Numbered from the stretch's first letter, positions 1 through 9,770 are shown. The stretch is 64,000 nt of DNA from a candidate division WOR-3 bacterium (GCA_016926475.1 JAFGON010000040.1:19799-83798); one strand, 5' to 3'. Program-made: numbers and translations. Notes: generated from the sequence alone by a model not told the origin.

Positions 1-27
1 ACTGGGTTTTGAGTGGAAAGAGCCCTG

Positions 28-3000
28 ATGGGGCACAATATCAACCTGAAGATTTACGAAGCTTCCGCGGGTTCCGGAAAGACGACGAAATTAGCCTCTG
101 AATACATCACGCAGTTGTTCAAATCATTCAAGCCTTTGTTCAGAGACAACAGCCCTGATAAGACCTACACCGACAAAAACCTCGAAGAGTTCAGAAAAAC
201 CCTGAGTTCAATATTGGCGGTGACTTTCACGAATTTGGCTTCCGAGCAGATGGGGGAGAGAATTCTCGACTATCTCTATAAATTCCGCGAAATTGAAAAC
301 TACAAAACCGATGTAGTAGAAAAGGTTTTTCGGGAAGTCTCGGATAAATCCGGGGTAAGACCTGAAGACATAAAAAAATGGTCCTCATTTTTTCTCGATT
401 TCATAATTACCTGTTATTCGGATTTCAAAGCGACCACAATAGATTCTTTCTCCGCCACACTTGTTAAAGTCCTCTCGCCCGAGATAGATGGAATCACTCC
501 AGATTTTAAAATCAGAGAGAGCTTTGGAGAAAACTTAAAAGAGTTGATTCGCCGTTTTCTTGAAGACAAAGTCCGGGAAGACTGGCCAGAAGTCGAATTA
601 TCCCTGATAAACCTTTCCGAGATAGAGAGCAAGAACAATTATAACTACGACAATTTGCTGACGGATAAAATCTACCAAATATTTGAAAAATTCAAAGACT
701 TAAAAAAAATTGATGTCACAGAGTTGAACAAAGATTTGGATATGTTTTCAGAAGAAATCCAGAAAACTTCAGAACCACTTTTTGGATTCATTGAAAAGAA
801 CTCTGGCGGAATTAATAAGAAAAAAATCAGCGAAAATATTCTTGAAAAATTGGGAGAACTCGGAAAAGCTAAAAAAAGAGAATTAAAATCAAAAGTACCT
901 TTTTTTGCAGAAAAGACCATTTGCCGTGACAATTCACAGGATTTATTAAACACCGGTTATAAAAATTTAGACTCTGAGTTTGAAGAATATTTAAAAGCTT
1001 TCAGATTTGCGGTTGGAAAGTTCGTCTTCTGCTTAAACAAACTCAAAATAGCCCATTTTGCCAATTTAACTGTAGAGTTTTCGGAGGTTTTTGACAGCAG
1101 AAAAAAAGACGTTGTGTATCTCTATGAAATATCGAATATTTTAAAAGAGAAACTGAACGTCGAATCGATGCCGTATTTATACTTAAAACTTTCCGAAAAA
1201 TATTTGCGCTTTCTCATCGACGAATTTCAGGACACGAGTTCAAGACAACTGGATGTTCTCGTTCCCATAGCTTCAAACGCTATTCTATCCGAGAAGGACC
1301 AGAGCTCACTTTTCATAGTCGGAGACCAGAAGCAGGCCATATATTTCTGGCGCGGCGTCCAAATGGGGATGATGGACGAAGACAAAATTGTAAACGATTT
1401 TGAGCTAAAAGACGCCTTGGGCAAAAACAGGGGAAGTATAAAGAACAGCCTCGAATGCAATTTCCGCAGCGATAGAACGCTGGTCGAATTTTTCAACGAT
1501 TTTTGGAAAAAGGAAAACATGGAAGGTTTGGACTCATACGCTTTGGAAAAAACTTTCGAAAAAAGCTTTGCGGATGTCAATCAAAAACCCGCGCGTCGAG
1601 ACATGGTAAGCGGGTATGTAGAGATAAAAAAAATTGACGCACCAGACAAGGAGACGATATTCGAGGAAATTTTTATGACGGTGGAAAAGATAAAGGCGAA
1701 AGGATGGCGAGACGGAGACATAGCGATTCTTTTGAGAAACAAGAGCTATATAAAGGATTTGTTTGATTTTTTGACGAAAAAAGGGCTTGAATGCATAACA
1801 GACGAATCAACGTATCTTTTGAGTTCACCTCTCGTGGCGGAGATTATTTCCTTTATGAAATTTTTGGATTTTCCGCCGGACGACCTCAGTTTTATTGAAT
1901 TTGCCCGTAGCAACCTGCTGAAAAAAGCCGCTGAATCTGTGAACCTTGATTACAAATATGAAGATTCCGTATATTTTAAAGCCGAGGGAAGTTTCTACAC
2001 GATTTTCAGGGAGAAATATTTCCAGGTCTGGAAAATATTCGTCGAGCCCTTTTTCAATTCTGTGGGGTTCATGACAGCCTATGACGTTTATGAAGACATC
2101 ATCTATAAGTTCAAGGTAGAGGAAAACTTTCCCGGAAGCTCTTTTTTTACAATTAAATTGGGGGAGATCCTACACGACCTTGAAGTGTCAAACAAAACTT
2201 CGATATCTTCTTTTTTGTCTTTTATCTATGAAAACGGAGATAGCGAAGCCGACTTTAAAATCGACATTCCGAAAGATGAGGACAAAATTAAAATATCGAC
2301 TATACACAGTTCCAAAGGGCTGGAATTCGAAAATGTAATTCTGGATGTCTCTGAAAAGCTGGTCAAAAGATTTGATGCAATCTACTCAACTGGAGGGCAT
2401 CTTATTAAAATTCCCAAGGAAGAAGCCAAAGTAGATGTTTGTATGTTCAAAACTTACATTGAAGAGACTCGAAAAGGCAATACAGGCGAATTGAATTTGC
2501 TGTATGTGGCTATGACGAGAGCCAAACACGGATTGTTCATGATCGGCGATAAAACAACAAAAAATGCCGAAAAAAAAATACCCGGAAAATTGATGAAATT
2601 TCAAGATATTGTATTTGCTAACAGATCAATCAAATTCGAAAATGACGTCTACTCATCCGGAGAGATGAGCTTCAAAATTGAAAAGGATGAGAACAAAGAA
2701 AGCGTGGAGCTGACAAACGTGCCAAAGAGAAAAAGTGTAAACGAAATCAAGGACGCCTACCTTGTCTATGAATCAGGCAAAGCTAAGAGCGCCAGCCAGA
2801 AAAGAGGAGATGCTATCCACAACGCGCTTTCTCTTCTGGGGGTGTACAAAGATAAAAACGATTTTAAAAACGCCCTTTCGGAGGCTCTCGATTTGAATCT
2901 CCTGTCTGAAGAGGAGAGAAGACTCTTAGAAGATTTTTTTCTCGAAGAGAGTGTTGTAAAGTATTACGTCGGAGATTTTCCGGCTTTGAACGAAGCAGAA

Positions 3001-3222
3001 TTCATTTCGGGTAGCGGCGATATAATGAGGCCCGACAGGATAGCCAAGATGAGGGATTGTGTTTGGATAATAGACTACAAGACGGGAAAAGAGTACGAGT
3101 CAGAACACAGAAAACAGCTTGAGAAATACCGCGAAAACCTGAAAAAAGTTTACGCCGGATTAGAAATCAAGGCATGCCTTTTATACCTCGATAAAAAAGA
3201 AATGGTCTATGTCGAAAGTTGA
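28..3222 (+). CDS. AddA/RecB-like UvrD-family helicase-nuclease
   Basis: Probable ATP-dependent helicase and nuclease that processes double-strand DNA ends for recombination. Seen: Walker A ASAGSGKTT about 12 residues from the N-terminus, helicase motif II LIDEFQDTSSRQ, motif III GDQKQAIYFWRG, motif V STIHSSKGLEFENV, motif VI LLYVAMTRAKHG, and a C-terminal PD-(D/E)XK nuclease signature (GDAIH, RPDRI, IIDYKTG). About 1060 residues, somewhat shorter than Bacillus AddA. I chose ATG 28 because it gives the usual short lead to Walker A; an in-frame GTG at 13, right after a stop, is possible. It overlaps the next gene by 14 nt, so the two are probably co-translated as an AddAB-type complex. The family is clear; AddA versus another RecB-like helicase is inferred from the partner. 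Confidence 0.88.
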   Translation: MGHNINLKIYEASAGSGKTTKLASEYITQLFKSFKPLFRDNSPDKTYTDKNLEEFRKTLSSILAVTFTNLASEQMGERILDYLYKFREIENYKTDVVEKVFREVSDKSGVRPEDIKKWSSFFLDFIITCYSDFKATTIDSFSATLVKVLSPEIDGITPDFKIRESFGENLKELIRRFLEDKVREDWPEVELSLINLSEIESKNNYNYDNLLTDKIYQIFEKFKDLKKIDVTELNKDLDMFSEEIQKTSEPLFGFIEKNSGGINKKKISENILEKLGELGKAKKRELKSKVPFFAEKTICRDNSQDLLNTGYKNLDSEFEEYLKAFRFAVGKFVFCLNKLKIAHFANLTVEFSEVFDSRKKDVVYLYEISNILKEKLNVESMPYLYLKLSEKYLRFLIDEFQDTSSRQLDVLVPIASNAILSEKDQSSLFIVGDQKQAIYFWRGVQMGMMDEDKIVNDFELKDALGKNRGSIKNSLECNFRSDRTLVEFFNDFWKKENMEGLDSYALEKTFEKSFADVNQKPARRDMVSGYVEIKKIDAPDKETIFEEIFMTVEKIKAKGWRDGDIAILLRNKSYIKDLFDFLTKKGLECITDESTYLLSSPLVAEIISFMKFLDFPPDDLSFIEFARSNLLKKAAESVNLDYKYEDSVYFKAEGSFYTIFREKYFQVWKIFVEPFFNSVGFMTAYDVYEDIIYKFKVEENFPGSSFFTIKLGEILHDLEVSNKTSISSFLSFIYENGDSEADFKIDIPKDEDKIKISTIHSSKGLEFENVILDVSEKLVKRFDAIYSTGGHLIKIPKEEAKVDVCMFKTYIEETRKGNTGELNLLYVAMTRAKHGLFMIGDKTTKNAEKKIPGKLMKFQDIVFANRSIKFENDVYSSGEMSFKIEKDENKESVELTNVPKRKSVNEIKDAYLVYESGKAKSASQKRGDAIHNALSLLGVYKDKNDFKNALSEALDLNLLSEEERRLLEDFFLEESVVKYYVGDFPALNEAEFISGSGDIMRPDRIAKMRDCVWIIDYKTGKEYESEHRKQLEKYRENLKKVYAGLEIKACLLYLDKKEMVYVES

Positions 3223-6088
3223 AATTATCGATTTCGGAAAGAGTTTAATCGATCGAACGGCGGAAATCGCAATCGAAAACGATTTAAAAAATATTTTCAT
3301 TTTGTATCCGTCAAAGAGGTTTGAAGTCTTTCTAAAAGAAGAGTTCAAAAAAAGGTTGAAAACCGTCCGTTTTCTGCCGAGGATGGACACGATAGACGAA
3401 TTTGTGATGAGGCTCTACCAAATGAACCAGCCGGGCTTCAAAATCGCCTCTGAAATCGAAACTTCTTTTGTGCTATGGAAAACGCTCAAAGAAATTTCGC
3501 CGGATGGAATGTATTTGGGGAAAAAAGAGATTTCGAATTTCGTATCCTTTTATCCATGGGCTTTGAAACTGAAAAAATCTGTCGAGCAGATCCTCGTGGA
3601 GTCGGAAAATTTACCTGATCAAAACGCCGTCTATGAAAAATTCGTAGAGATGGGCGAATATTTCAGGGAATACAGGGATTTTATAGCGAATTTGCCCCTT
3701 GTTGTAAACGCTTACGTCCAAGCGCACAACGAAATGAAGCTGTTCACGAGGGGTGTAGCTTACAGGGGTTTAACCGGAGAGAAGTGTCTTGATGTCTTGA
3801 AAGCTTGGGATTTGAAAAGTTTCGTGTTTTCAGGCTTCAACGCCTTGAATTTCGCTGAAAAACTCCTTGTAGAAAACATTTTAAAAAATTTTGAGAATTC
3901 GATTTTTCTCGTCAGATATCAAAAACCGGATAAAACCGAGTCCCTATCTCCCTTCAGGACAATTTCCGAGACAGTCCGGAGTTTGAAGGGGGGGTTTAGA
4001 GCCGATGTCGGAAAGTCAGAGGTTTTCAGATATTCTGACATAGTGGATAAAACCGAGGTCTATTCTTCTTCTAACGTGGAGCACGAGATGATTCTCATGC
4101 ATGACGTCCTTTTGGATTATCTCCAGACTAACAAGAGTTCACGTAGGATAGGCGTTTTGCTTCCGGAACCTTCTTCTCTTATACCTTTTGTCGAAAACGT
4201 ATTGACCCGCGTCGACCCTGAAAACGCGGACATGAAATTCAACATAACACTCGATTATCCTTTCCAGAGGACTCCGCTATTCCAGCTCCTGGACTCAATT
4301 CTTTTAATATCACAAAGTGTCGAAAATGGATTTATACCGACATCTTTATACCTCGAGATGATAAGGCATCCTTATATAAAATTAGCCCAAAAATCAGAAA
4401 ACACTGATTCTCAAAGGATACAGATACACAGGTTTGAGAGCCATGTGATAGACCTGAACGTCCTGGAACTCGAGCTTGGAGAAGACGGTGATTTTTTGAA
4501 CATTAAAAATTTCAGCCAGAACTACGAGTATCTCAGGGGCATAAACCGCAGGTTTCTTCCGGGAAAAAACGAGAGTGTTTCCGATCTTTGCAGGCGTTTG
4601 TTGGATTGCCTACTCTTCATAAACCAGAGCCGCAATTCATACCTGTTCTTCAGAGATTTTTTGAATTCAGCCCAAATAATTCTCGACGAGGTCTTGGAAT
4701 TCATTGAAAAACAACCCGATTTAGCGCATTTCAAAGATCCGCATAAAAACGCCGATTTCATTAGATATCAGCTCTTGAACATACCCGTTCAATTCACAGG
4801 CACTCCGCTTGAGGGCATCCAGGTAATGGGGGCTCTGGAGTTCAGGAACCTCGATTTCGACGCCGTCTTTATTGCTGACTGCGTCGAAGGAATCATGCCT
4901 GACTCTTCGAAATACGACCCGGTACTACCCGGAGATATCAAAGAGATTTTCAAGCTTAGGTCGTATGGTGAATGGGAGAGCATATACGCTTCGAATTTGT
5001 TTTCAATTCTGCTTTCCAGTAAAACGGTGAAAATTTTTTACCCTGAGAAAATGAGGGAGCAGAGAACAAAAAGGAGCAGGTTTATAGAGAAAATTTGTTT
5101 CAGCGACAAAAGGAGAGCGAAGCCAATCGTGAAAAAGATGAACTTTTCGATATCGAAAACCGAAAAGATTCTTGAGGTCGAAAAGACAAAAGAAATCAAA
5201 GAAAAAATACTCCAAAGAGGGTTTTCTCCAAGCGCGTTTGAAGACTATATATCCTGCCCGATAAAATTTTATTTCAAGAGAATCCTGAATCTTGAAGAGA
5301 GGCAGACGCTGGAAGAAGAACCCGACGCCGCTGGAATAGGGACGATTGTCCACGAATCCTTAAGGGAATTCTACCAAGAAAGAAAAAACGTCAAAACACC
5401 GGAAGACATAACCGAGATACTGAAAAAAAACTTTATGGAACAAAACATTGAAGTTGAAAGCGGGTTGGGAAAAATAAAATTCTGGGGAGTTGATAGAAAC
5501 CTGAAAAAATTTTTAAGCTGGGACATGGAGAATCAGAACAGAGAAGAAATTGAAATTTTACAACTTGAAAAAGAGATAAAAGCGGATTTTGAATTTGAAG
5601 AGCAGACGGTTTCATTCAAGGGAAAAGTCGACCGAGTTGAAAAGGTAAAAGACGAATTGTTTATCTGCGACTACAAGACGAAAGAGAAAATTGTAAAATT
5701 GTTCCTCAAAAATTATTTGGAATTTGATGTCCCCCGACTAAAAGAGATCACAGACCCTTGTCAATACAGAAAACATTTCAGAAATTTGTCCAATATGTGT
5801 AAATGTCATCAGGTAATGATTTATATCGAGATGTGGTCAAAGAATGAAAGTGAGCAAAAGGGAGAGCTAAACGGCAAATACTATTTTCTGAAAGAAAAAG
5901 ACAAGGATGTCCAGAAAATTGTCTTGGAGAAAAGTAAAATTGAGTATCGTGAAAAATATTTGGAGATATTCAAAAGCTTCATGGATGATTTGCTTTTTGG
6001 CGACAAGTTTATAACGGTTCCCCATAAAGATGTTTGCATGTATTGCCCGTTTGAAAATCTCTGTCAAGTCGAAATAAGTCAAAATTAG
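3209..6088 (+). CDS. AddB-like PD-(D/E)XK nuclease subunit
   Basis: Second subunit of the presumed AddAB-type end-processing complex. Seen: an N-terminal helicase-like region without a recognisable Walker A (the usual place reads ILYPSKRFEVFLKEEF), a C-terminal nuclease domain with SCPIKFYFKRIL and CDYKTK, and a closing CMYCPFENLC cluster. The cysteine of SCPIKF plus the three of CMYC...LC fit the four-cysteine iron-sulfur staple known from AddB-type nucleases. 959 residues. Starts inside the end of the upstream helicase gene. Loss of Walker A fits a non-translocating scaffold subunit, as in AddB-like proteins of several phyla. It could also be annotated simply as a PD-(D/E)XK nuclease family protein. 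Confidence 0.8.
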   Translation: MSKVEIIDFGKSLIDRTAEIAIENDLKNIFILYPSKRFEVFLKEEFKKRLKTVRFLPRMDTIDEFVMRLYQMNQPGFKIASEIETSFVLWKTLKEISPDGMYLGKKEISNFVSFYPWALKLKKSVEQILVESENLPDQNAVYEKFVEMGEYFREYRDFIANLPLVVNAYVQAHNEMKLFTRGVAYRGLTGEKCLDVLKAWDLKSFVFSGFNALNFAEKLLVENILKNFENSIFLVRYQKPDKTESLSPFRTISETVRSLKGGFRADVGKSEVFRYSDIVDKTEVYSSSNVEHEMILMHDVLLDYLQTNKSSRRIGVLLPEPSSLIPFVENVLTRVDPENADMKFNITLDYPFQRTPLFQLLDSILLISQSVENGFIPTSLYLEMIRHPYIKLAQKSENTDSQRIQIHRFESHVIDLNVLELELGEDGDFLNIKNFSQNYEYLRGINRRFLPGKNESVSDLCRRLLDCLLFINQSRNSYLFFRDFLNSAQIILDEVLEFIEKQPDLAHFKDPHKNADFIRYQLLNIPVQFTGTPLEGIQVMGALEFRNLDFDAVFIADCVEGIMPDSSKYDPVLPGDIKEIFKLRSYGEWESIYASNLFSILLSSKTVKIFYPEKMREQRTKRSRFIEKICFSDKRRAKPIVKKMNFSISKTEKILEVEKTKEIKEKILQRGFSPSAFEDYISCPIKFYFKRILNLEERQTLEEEPDAAGIGTIVHESLREFYQERKNVKTPEDITEILKKNFMEQNIEVESGLGKIKFWGVDRNLKKFLSWDMENQNREEIEILQLEKEIKADFEFEEQTVSFKGKVDRVEKVKDELFICDYKTKEKIVKLFLKNYLEFDVPRLKEITDPCQYRKHFRNLSNMCKCHQVMIYIEMWSKNESEQKGELNGKYYFLKEKDKDVQKIVLEKSKIEYREKYLEIFKSFMDDLLFGDKFITVPHKDVCMYCPFENLCQVEISQN

Positions 6089-6124
6089 GTTTAAAAAAAC
6101 AACCACAACTTGTAAAATGCTAAA

Positions 6125-7537
6125 ATGTCTTCAGAATATTACGTTTCCAATAAGTCTATTTCGGTCAGGCTTTTAGGCGAAAGCGACGCCCAGCTTTTTC
6201 AGCCTGACACAGGCTCTAAAATATATCTCAATCAGACCGGGCTTTTCATTTGGAAGTTACTCGACGGCGGTAATTCAAGGGTTGAAATTGTCAACGCTGT
6301 TCAGAATGAATTTGACGCTCCCGACAGCAAGGAACTCGACTCCGATATAGGGCAATTTCTGAGCGGTCTCGAAGAAAAGGGGTATGCCCATTCACGGAAT
6401 TTTCTTAGAAGAGAACCCAGAAGCACCTATTTCATTCATGAAAATGAAGCGCCCAGGTCAATTGACATATCTGTTACGAAAAATTGCAACCTGAACTGCA
6501 AGTATTGTTTTTATCGCGAAGAGATGAAAAATAGGGAAGACCTGCCCCTTTCGGAATGGGAGAAGTTTTTGGAGGAGCTTAAAAGCCTTGCGGTCGAAGA
6601 AGTCGTGCTGAGTGGTGGAGAGGTTTTTTGCAGAAAAGATCTCTGGGATTTCATCGATTTGATCGTGGAAAGCAACCTCAGGTATTCGTTTCTTTCAAAC
6701 GGAACGTTGTTCGACGATTCTGTTCTCAGCGAGCTCGAGAAGGATGGGCGTAAAAAGAGGCTATCGAGCATACAAATCTCAATAGACGGTTCAAAGGCGG
6801 AAGTTCACGATATGTCGAGAGGGAAAGGAAGTTTTGAAAAGGCTGTAAGGGGTCTGAAAAACGCCATGGGTGCCGGATTAAACGTCACGGTGAGGTTGAC
6901 GGTAAACAGACACAACCTCGGCGACCTCGAAGAAGCCGCGAAATTCCTGCTGGTCGATATCGGACTTCCATCTTTCAGCACCAACGACGCGATTCCTCTC
7001 GGGGCGGCGTGCTGGAACAAAGACACGATAACACTCGATCCTTTAATGCAGTTTGAGGCGATGAAAACCCTCGGAAAACTTCAAAAACAATATGACAACA
7101 GAATCACGGCGATGGCAGGGCCTTTGGCGAAATGGCATCTTTACCGAAAGATGGAGAGGATGAAAAGGCAAGGCGAAAAACCAGAGCCCTGGATGGGATA
7201 TTTGACGGGATGCGGATGTCCTTTCAGCAAATTGGCAGTTCACCACGACGGTGTATTTATTCCATGCAATATGCTCTCGAAAATTGAACTTGGCCAGATG
7301 AACAAAGATTCTCTGAAAGATGTTTGGATCAACAGCCCTATTTTGAAGAGGATGAGGGAGAGGCGAAGAGTGCCTATGAAAGAAGTCCCGGGCTGTGAAA
7401 ACTGCGAGTACAATTTGTATTGCAACGGCAGCTGTCCAGCTTTGGCCGGAGTGACTGCTGAAAATTTTATCCTTCCAAACCTCTTCGACTGTTACAAGAA
7501 ATTCAAAGAAGATACAGGCCGGAATCTTGACGAATAA
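6125..7537 (+). CDS. Radical SAM/SPASM peptide maturase with N-terminal PqqD domain
   Basis: Likely modifies the cysteine-rich precursors encoded downstream. Residues about 1-95 form a PqqD-like domain (peptide-recognition RRE fold). The radical SAM core follows with C121-x3-C125-x2-C128 (CNLNCKYC), which binds the 4Fe-4S cluster and SAM, and a glycine-rich LSGGEVF. The C-terminal third is a cysteine-rich SPASM domain (CGCPF, PCNML, GCENCEYNLYCNGSC) for auxiliary clusters. SPASM maturases of known RiPPs make thioether or carbon-carbon links; the product here cannot be read from sequence. It starts 36 nt after the AddB-like gene with no obvious Shine-Dalgarno and overlaps the next radical SAM gene by 11 nt. 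First gene of the RiPP locus. Confidence 0.88.
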   Translation: MSSEYYVSNKSISVRLLGESDAQLFQPDTGSKIYLNQTGLFIWKLLDGGNSRVEIVNAVQNEFDAPDSKELDSDIGQFLSGLEEKGYAHSRNFLRREPRSTYFIHENEAPRSIDISVTKNCNLNCKYCFYREEMKNREDLPLSEWEKFLEELKSLAVEEVVLSGGEVFCRKDLWDFIDLIVESNLRYSFLSNGTLFDDSVLSELEKDGRKKRLSSIQISIDGSKAEVHDMSRGKGSFEKAVRGLKNAMGAGLNVTVRLTVNRHNLGDLEEAAKFLLVDIGLPSFSTNDAIPLGAACWNKDTITLDPLMQFEAMKTLGKLQKQYDNRITAMAGPLAKWHLYRKMERMKRQGEKPEPWMGYLTGCGCPFSKLAVHHDGVFIPCNMLSKIELGQMNKDSLKDVWINSPILKRMRERRRVPMKEVPGCENCEYNLYCNGSCPALAGVTAENFILPNLFDCYKKFKEDTGRNLDE

Positions 7538-8585
7538 GTTTTACCCTCTTAAAACGATCTACATGTATCTGATGGGCAGCTGCAACCTAAAATGCAGACA
7601 TTGCTGGATTGACCCGGATTTTGTGGATGTCCCGCAGAAATACTTGACTTGGACTGAAATTAAGAGGATCTACCAGGAAGCAAAAATAATAGGCCTGTCT
7701 TCAGTTAAATTGACCGGGGGGGAACCTTTCCTTCATCCTGAAATTCTCCAGATAATAACTGGAATAAAAGAACTCGGACTTGGTTTGACCATAGAGACAA
7801 ACGGTACTTTGTTGGATGATGAGAGAGTGCATGCGCTGAAAAAACACGCGAATTTCGTCGCCATTTCCATAGACGGCGCTGAACCCAACAGTCATGAAGA
7901 CCTTAGGGGTGTCGAAGGCTCTTTTGACGCAGTCTTAAAAGGCGCGGGACTGCTAAAAAAAGAAGGCTTGGGGTTTCAAGTCATATTTTCTCTCTACAGG
8001 AAAAATCTCCGGGATCTTTTTTTGATGCCCAGCTTTGTCGAAGGAATAGGAGGCGCAAGCCTCAAGGTAAATCCGATCAACGTCGTAGCGAGATCTGAAA
8101 AAATGGAAAGAGACGGAGAACTGTTTTCTGTAGAAGAAATTTTAGAAATAAAAAATGATTTTGACCGTATATCAAAAAAATCAAAACTGACGATAACATT
8201 CGATGTGCCTGCCGCTTTTCATAGTCTTGAGCACATTTCGAAACAGGGATTTGGAACGTGCGGAATCCTGACTATTTTGGGGATACTCAGCGACGGAACG
8301 GCGAGTATCTGCGGCATAGGATCGGTTAAAAAAGAACTCGATTTCGGAAATTGCCTCGACCGAGGAATTGAGAATATATGGCGTGAAAATGACACTCTGA
8401 ATATGCTCAGAGAGAATATACCTCATAACCTGCAGGGTGTATGCATGAGGTGTGTCCACAAGCATTACTGCCTGGGCAAGTGCGTAGCGGAAACATACGC
8501 CAGAACGGGCAGTTTTTTGTCAGGTTATTATTTCTGCCAGATAGCTCAGGAAAAAGGACTTTTCCCCCCTACGCGACTTTTATGA
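7527..8585 (+). CDS. Second radical SAM/SPASM peptide maturase
   Basis: A 352-residue radical SAM enzyme with C19-x3-C23-x2-C26 (CNLKCRHC), a KLTGGEPFLHPE motif, and a C-terminal SPASM region with cysteines in TCGIL, SICGIG, GVCMRCVHKHYCLGKC and YYFCQ. It has no PqqD domain, so it may share the leader-binding domain of its neighbour. The TTG start at 7527 overlaps the upstream maturase by 11 nt; its stop overlaps the next ATG as ATGA. This coupling supports one operon. Two different SPASM enzymes next to an HPr-kinase-like gene and a PqqD protein recall the SynChlorMet (Scm) cassettes defined in TIGRFAMs; that comparison is from memory and untested. Confidence 0.87.
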   Translation: MTNKFYPLKTIYMYLMGSCNLKCRHCWIDPDFVDVPQKYLTWTEIKRIYQEAKIIGLSSVKLTGGEPFLHPEILQIITGIKELGLGLTIETNGTLLDDERVHALKKHANFVAISIDGAEPNSHEDLRGVEGSFDAVLKGAGLLKKEGLGFQVIFSLYRKNLRDLFLMPSFVEGIGGASLKVNPINVVARSEKMERDGELFSVEEILEIKNDFDRISKKSKLTITFDVPAAFHSLEHISKQGFGTCGILTILGILSDGTASICGIGSVKKELDFGNCLDRGIENIWRENDTLNMLRENIPHNLQGVCMRCVHKHYCLGKCVAETYARTGSFLSGYYFCQIAQEKGLFPPTRLL

Positions 8586-9454
8586 AAGACAAGCCATCAT
8601 CGGATATAGCGGTTTTTGTGCTATCGGGAGAAAGTATGAAACCGCTTATGAAGACCGGCGATGTTTTCATGGCTTCAAAAGTTTTTCCGGAGAAATTGAA
8701 ATACGGCGACATAGTCGTCTTTGAAAAAAATGGAAAACTCGTATCTCACTCAATCATCAAAGTGAAAAGAGAAGGAACGGATATCAAAGTCTTGACAAAG
8801 GGTTTGAACAGAAACGAGGACGACGGATGGACAGATGGGGATGTTTTGAAATTCGAAGTCGAAGCCCTGAAAAAGGGGAAACATTTTTTGGGTTTAAACC
8901 GGACAAAAAAGACATTTTATTGTGCGTTGGCGCCGTTGAGGAAAAAAATCCGCAACTGTCTTTTTGAGTTTTCTGTTAAAATTTCGCCACTGTTTCGATT
9001 TATGATGAAAAAAGGGCTGATAAAGGTAAAAAAAATTATGTCTCAAGACGAAGAATTAGTGGTATTATGGGACAGAAGTGTTTTGAAAAGAAGGGGCGAT
9101 AATAGAGAAATACACCCCTTTTTTAGAAAAGGCGCGGTGAAAGAAGAGGATTTAATGGAGTCTGCAGAAAAACAAGGCAAGACAGGTAACGTTTATATGA
9201 ACCCTGATCTGGTTTTCAGAATTGAGGGAGACGAGGGTCTTGTATATAATGTGAAAACAGGTGATTTTAGAATAATAAACGAGACGGGTTGCGCGATTTT
9301 AAAACTCGCCAACGGAAACTTCGACAAGAAAGGAATAATAGACCTTATACTTGAAGAATACGAATCAAAGGACCAAGAAGAGATGATGGTAAAAGAGGTG
9401 GGTGAATTTATTGACGATTTATCAAAACGAGATATAATAAGATTGATTGATTGA
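8582..9454 (+). CDS. S26-type signal-peptidase-like protease fused to PqqD domain
   Basis: A 290-residue two-domain protein. The N-terminal part resembles S24/S26 peptidases of the SipW/archaeal type: SGESMKP supplies the nucleophile (Ser18), and GDIVVFEKNGKLVSHSII places a histidine (His56) where the Lys-type enzymes have lysine. TKGLNRNEDDG resembles the next conserved block. The last ~90 residues (from about NPDLVFRIEGDE, with a DFRIINETGCAIL core) are PqqD-like. No clear membrane anchor is seen. ATG 8582 overlaps the preceding stop as ATGA; an upstream in-frame extension inside the radical SAM gene was rejected. I infer a leader-binding protease that cleaves or presents the precursors. 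Such peptidases occur in other RiPP loci, but a PqqD fusion is not one I recognise. Confidence 0.77.
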   Translation: MKDKPSSDIAVFVLSGESMKPLMKTGDVFMASKVFPEKLKYGDIVVFEKNGKLVSHSIIKVKREGTDIKVLTKGLNRNEDDGWTDGDVLKFEVEALKKGKHFLGLNRTKKTFYCALAPLRKKIRNCLFEFSVKISPLFRFMMKKGLIKVKKIMSQDEELVVLWDRSVLKRRGDNREIHPFFRKGAVKEEDLMESAEKQGKTGNVYMNPDLVFRIEGDEGLVYNVKTGDFRIINETGCAILKLANGNFDKKGIIDLILEEYESKDQEEMMVKEVGEFIDDLSKRDIIRLID

Positions 9455-9473
9455 TTAATTAATTGGGGGAAAT

Positions 9474-9770
9474 ATGAAAAAGAAATACATAAAACCTTCT
9501 ATTTTAGATTTTAAACCAAGGGTTGCCCAGGGAAATCTTTTTTCGGGAACCAACACCAGCAGCCCGGAAGGCGGCTGTACAGCTGGTTCAGCGGCTGATT
9601 ATTGCAATTATGGACAAATGGCGACCGGTTTTTCTGATTGCGCCAACGGTTCTGGCGCTATGGACTGCACGCAGGGCGCTTTGGCGAGTGGAAATCTATG
9701 CGCCACGGGCACGAACGCGACAGGAGGCGGAGGAGGATTTTGCGCTTCAGGGTCAAGCCCTCTCGCTTGA
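9474..9770 (+). CDS. RiPP precursor peptide 1 (CxxGxxA repeats)
   Basis: A 98-residue peptide with a strong ribosome site (GGGGGAAAT) just before ATG. The leader opens KKKYIKPSI, which fits the Y-x2-P recognition motif that lasso-type leaders present to PqqD-like domains, and continues to LFSG and SPEG. From residue 35 the core has six cysteines (35, 44, 56, 65, 76, 90), each in C-x2-G; the first five extend to C-x2-G-x2-A. Otherwise it is rich in Gly, Ala, Ser and Thr. It lies between the peptidase-PqqD and HPr-kinase-like genes, and its paralogue lies 1 kb downstream. I infer that the two radical SAM enzymes modify these cysteines. An overlapping ORF in another frame (9523-9783) is a shadow. 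Confidence 0.83.
   Translation: MKKKYIKPSILDFKPRVAQGNLFSGTNTSSPEGGCTAGSAADYCNYGQMATGFSDCANGSGAMDCTQGALASGNLCATGTNATGGGGGFCASGSSPLA
9576..9767 (+). repeat. Six Cys-x2-Gly units in precursor 1 core
   Basis: Protein-level repeat. The units read CTAG, CNYG, CANG, CTQG, CATG and CASG. The first five have Ala at position +6 from Cys. Cys-to-Cys spacings are 9, 12, 9, 11 and 14 residues, so the heptad-like motif is fixed while linkers vary. Linkers are rich in glycine. Confidence 0.9.
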
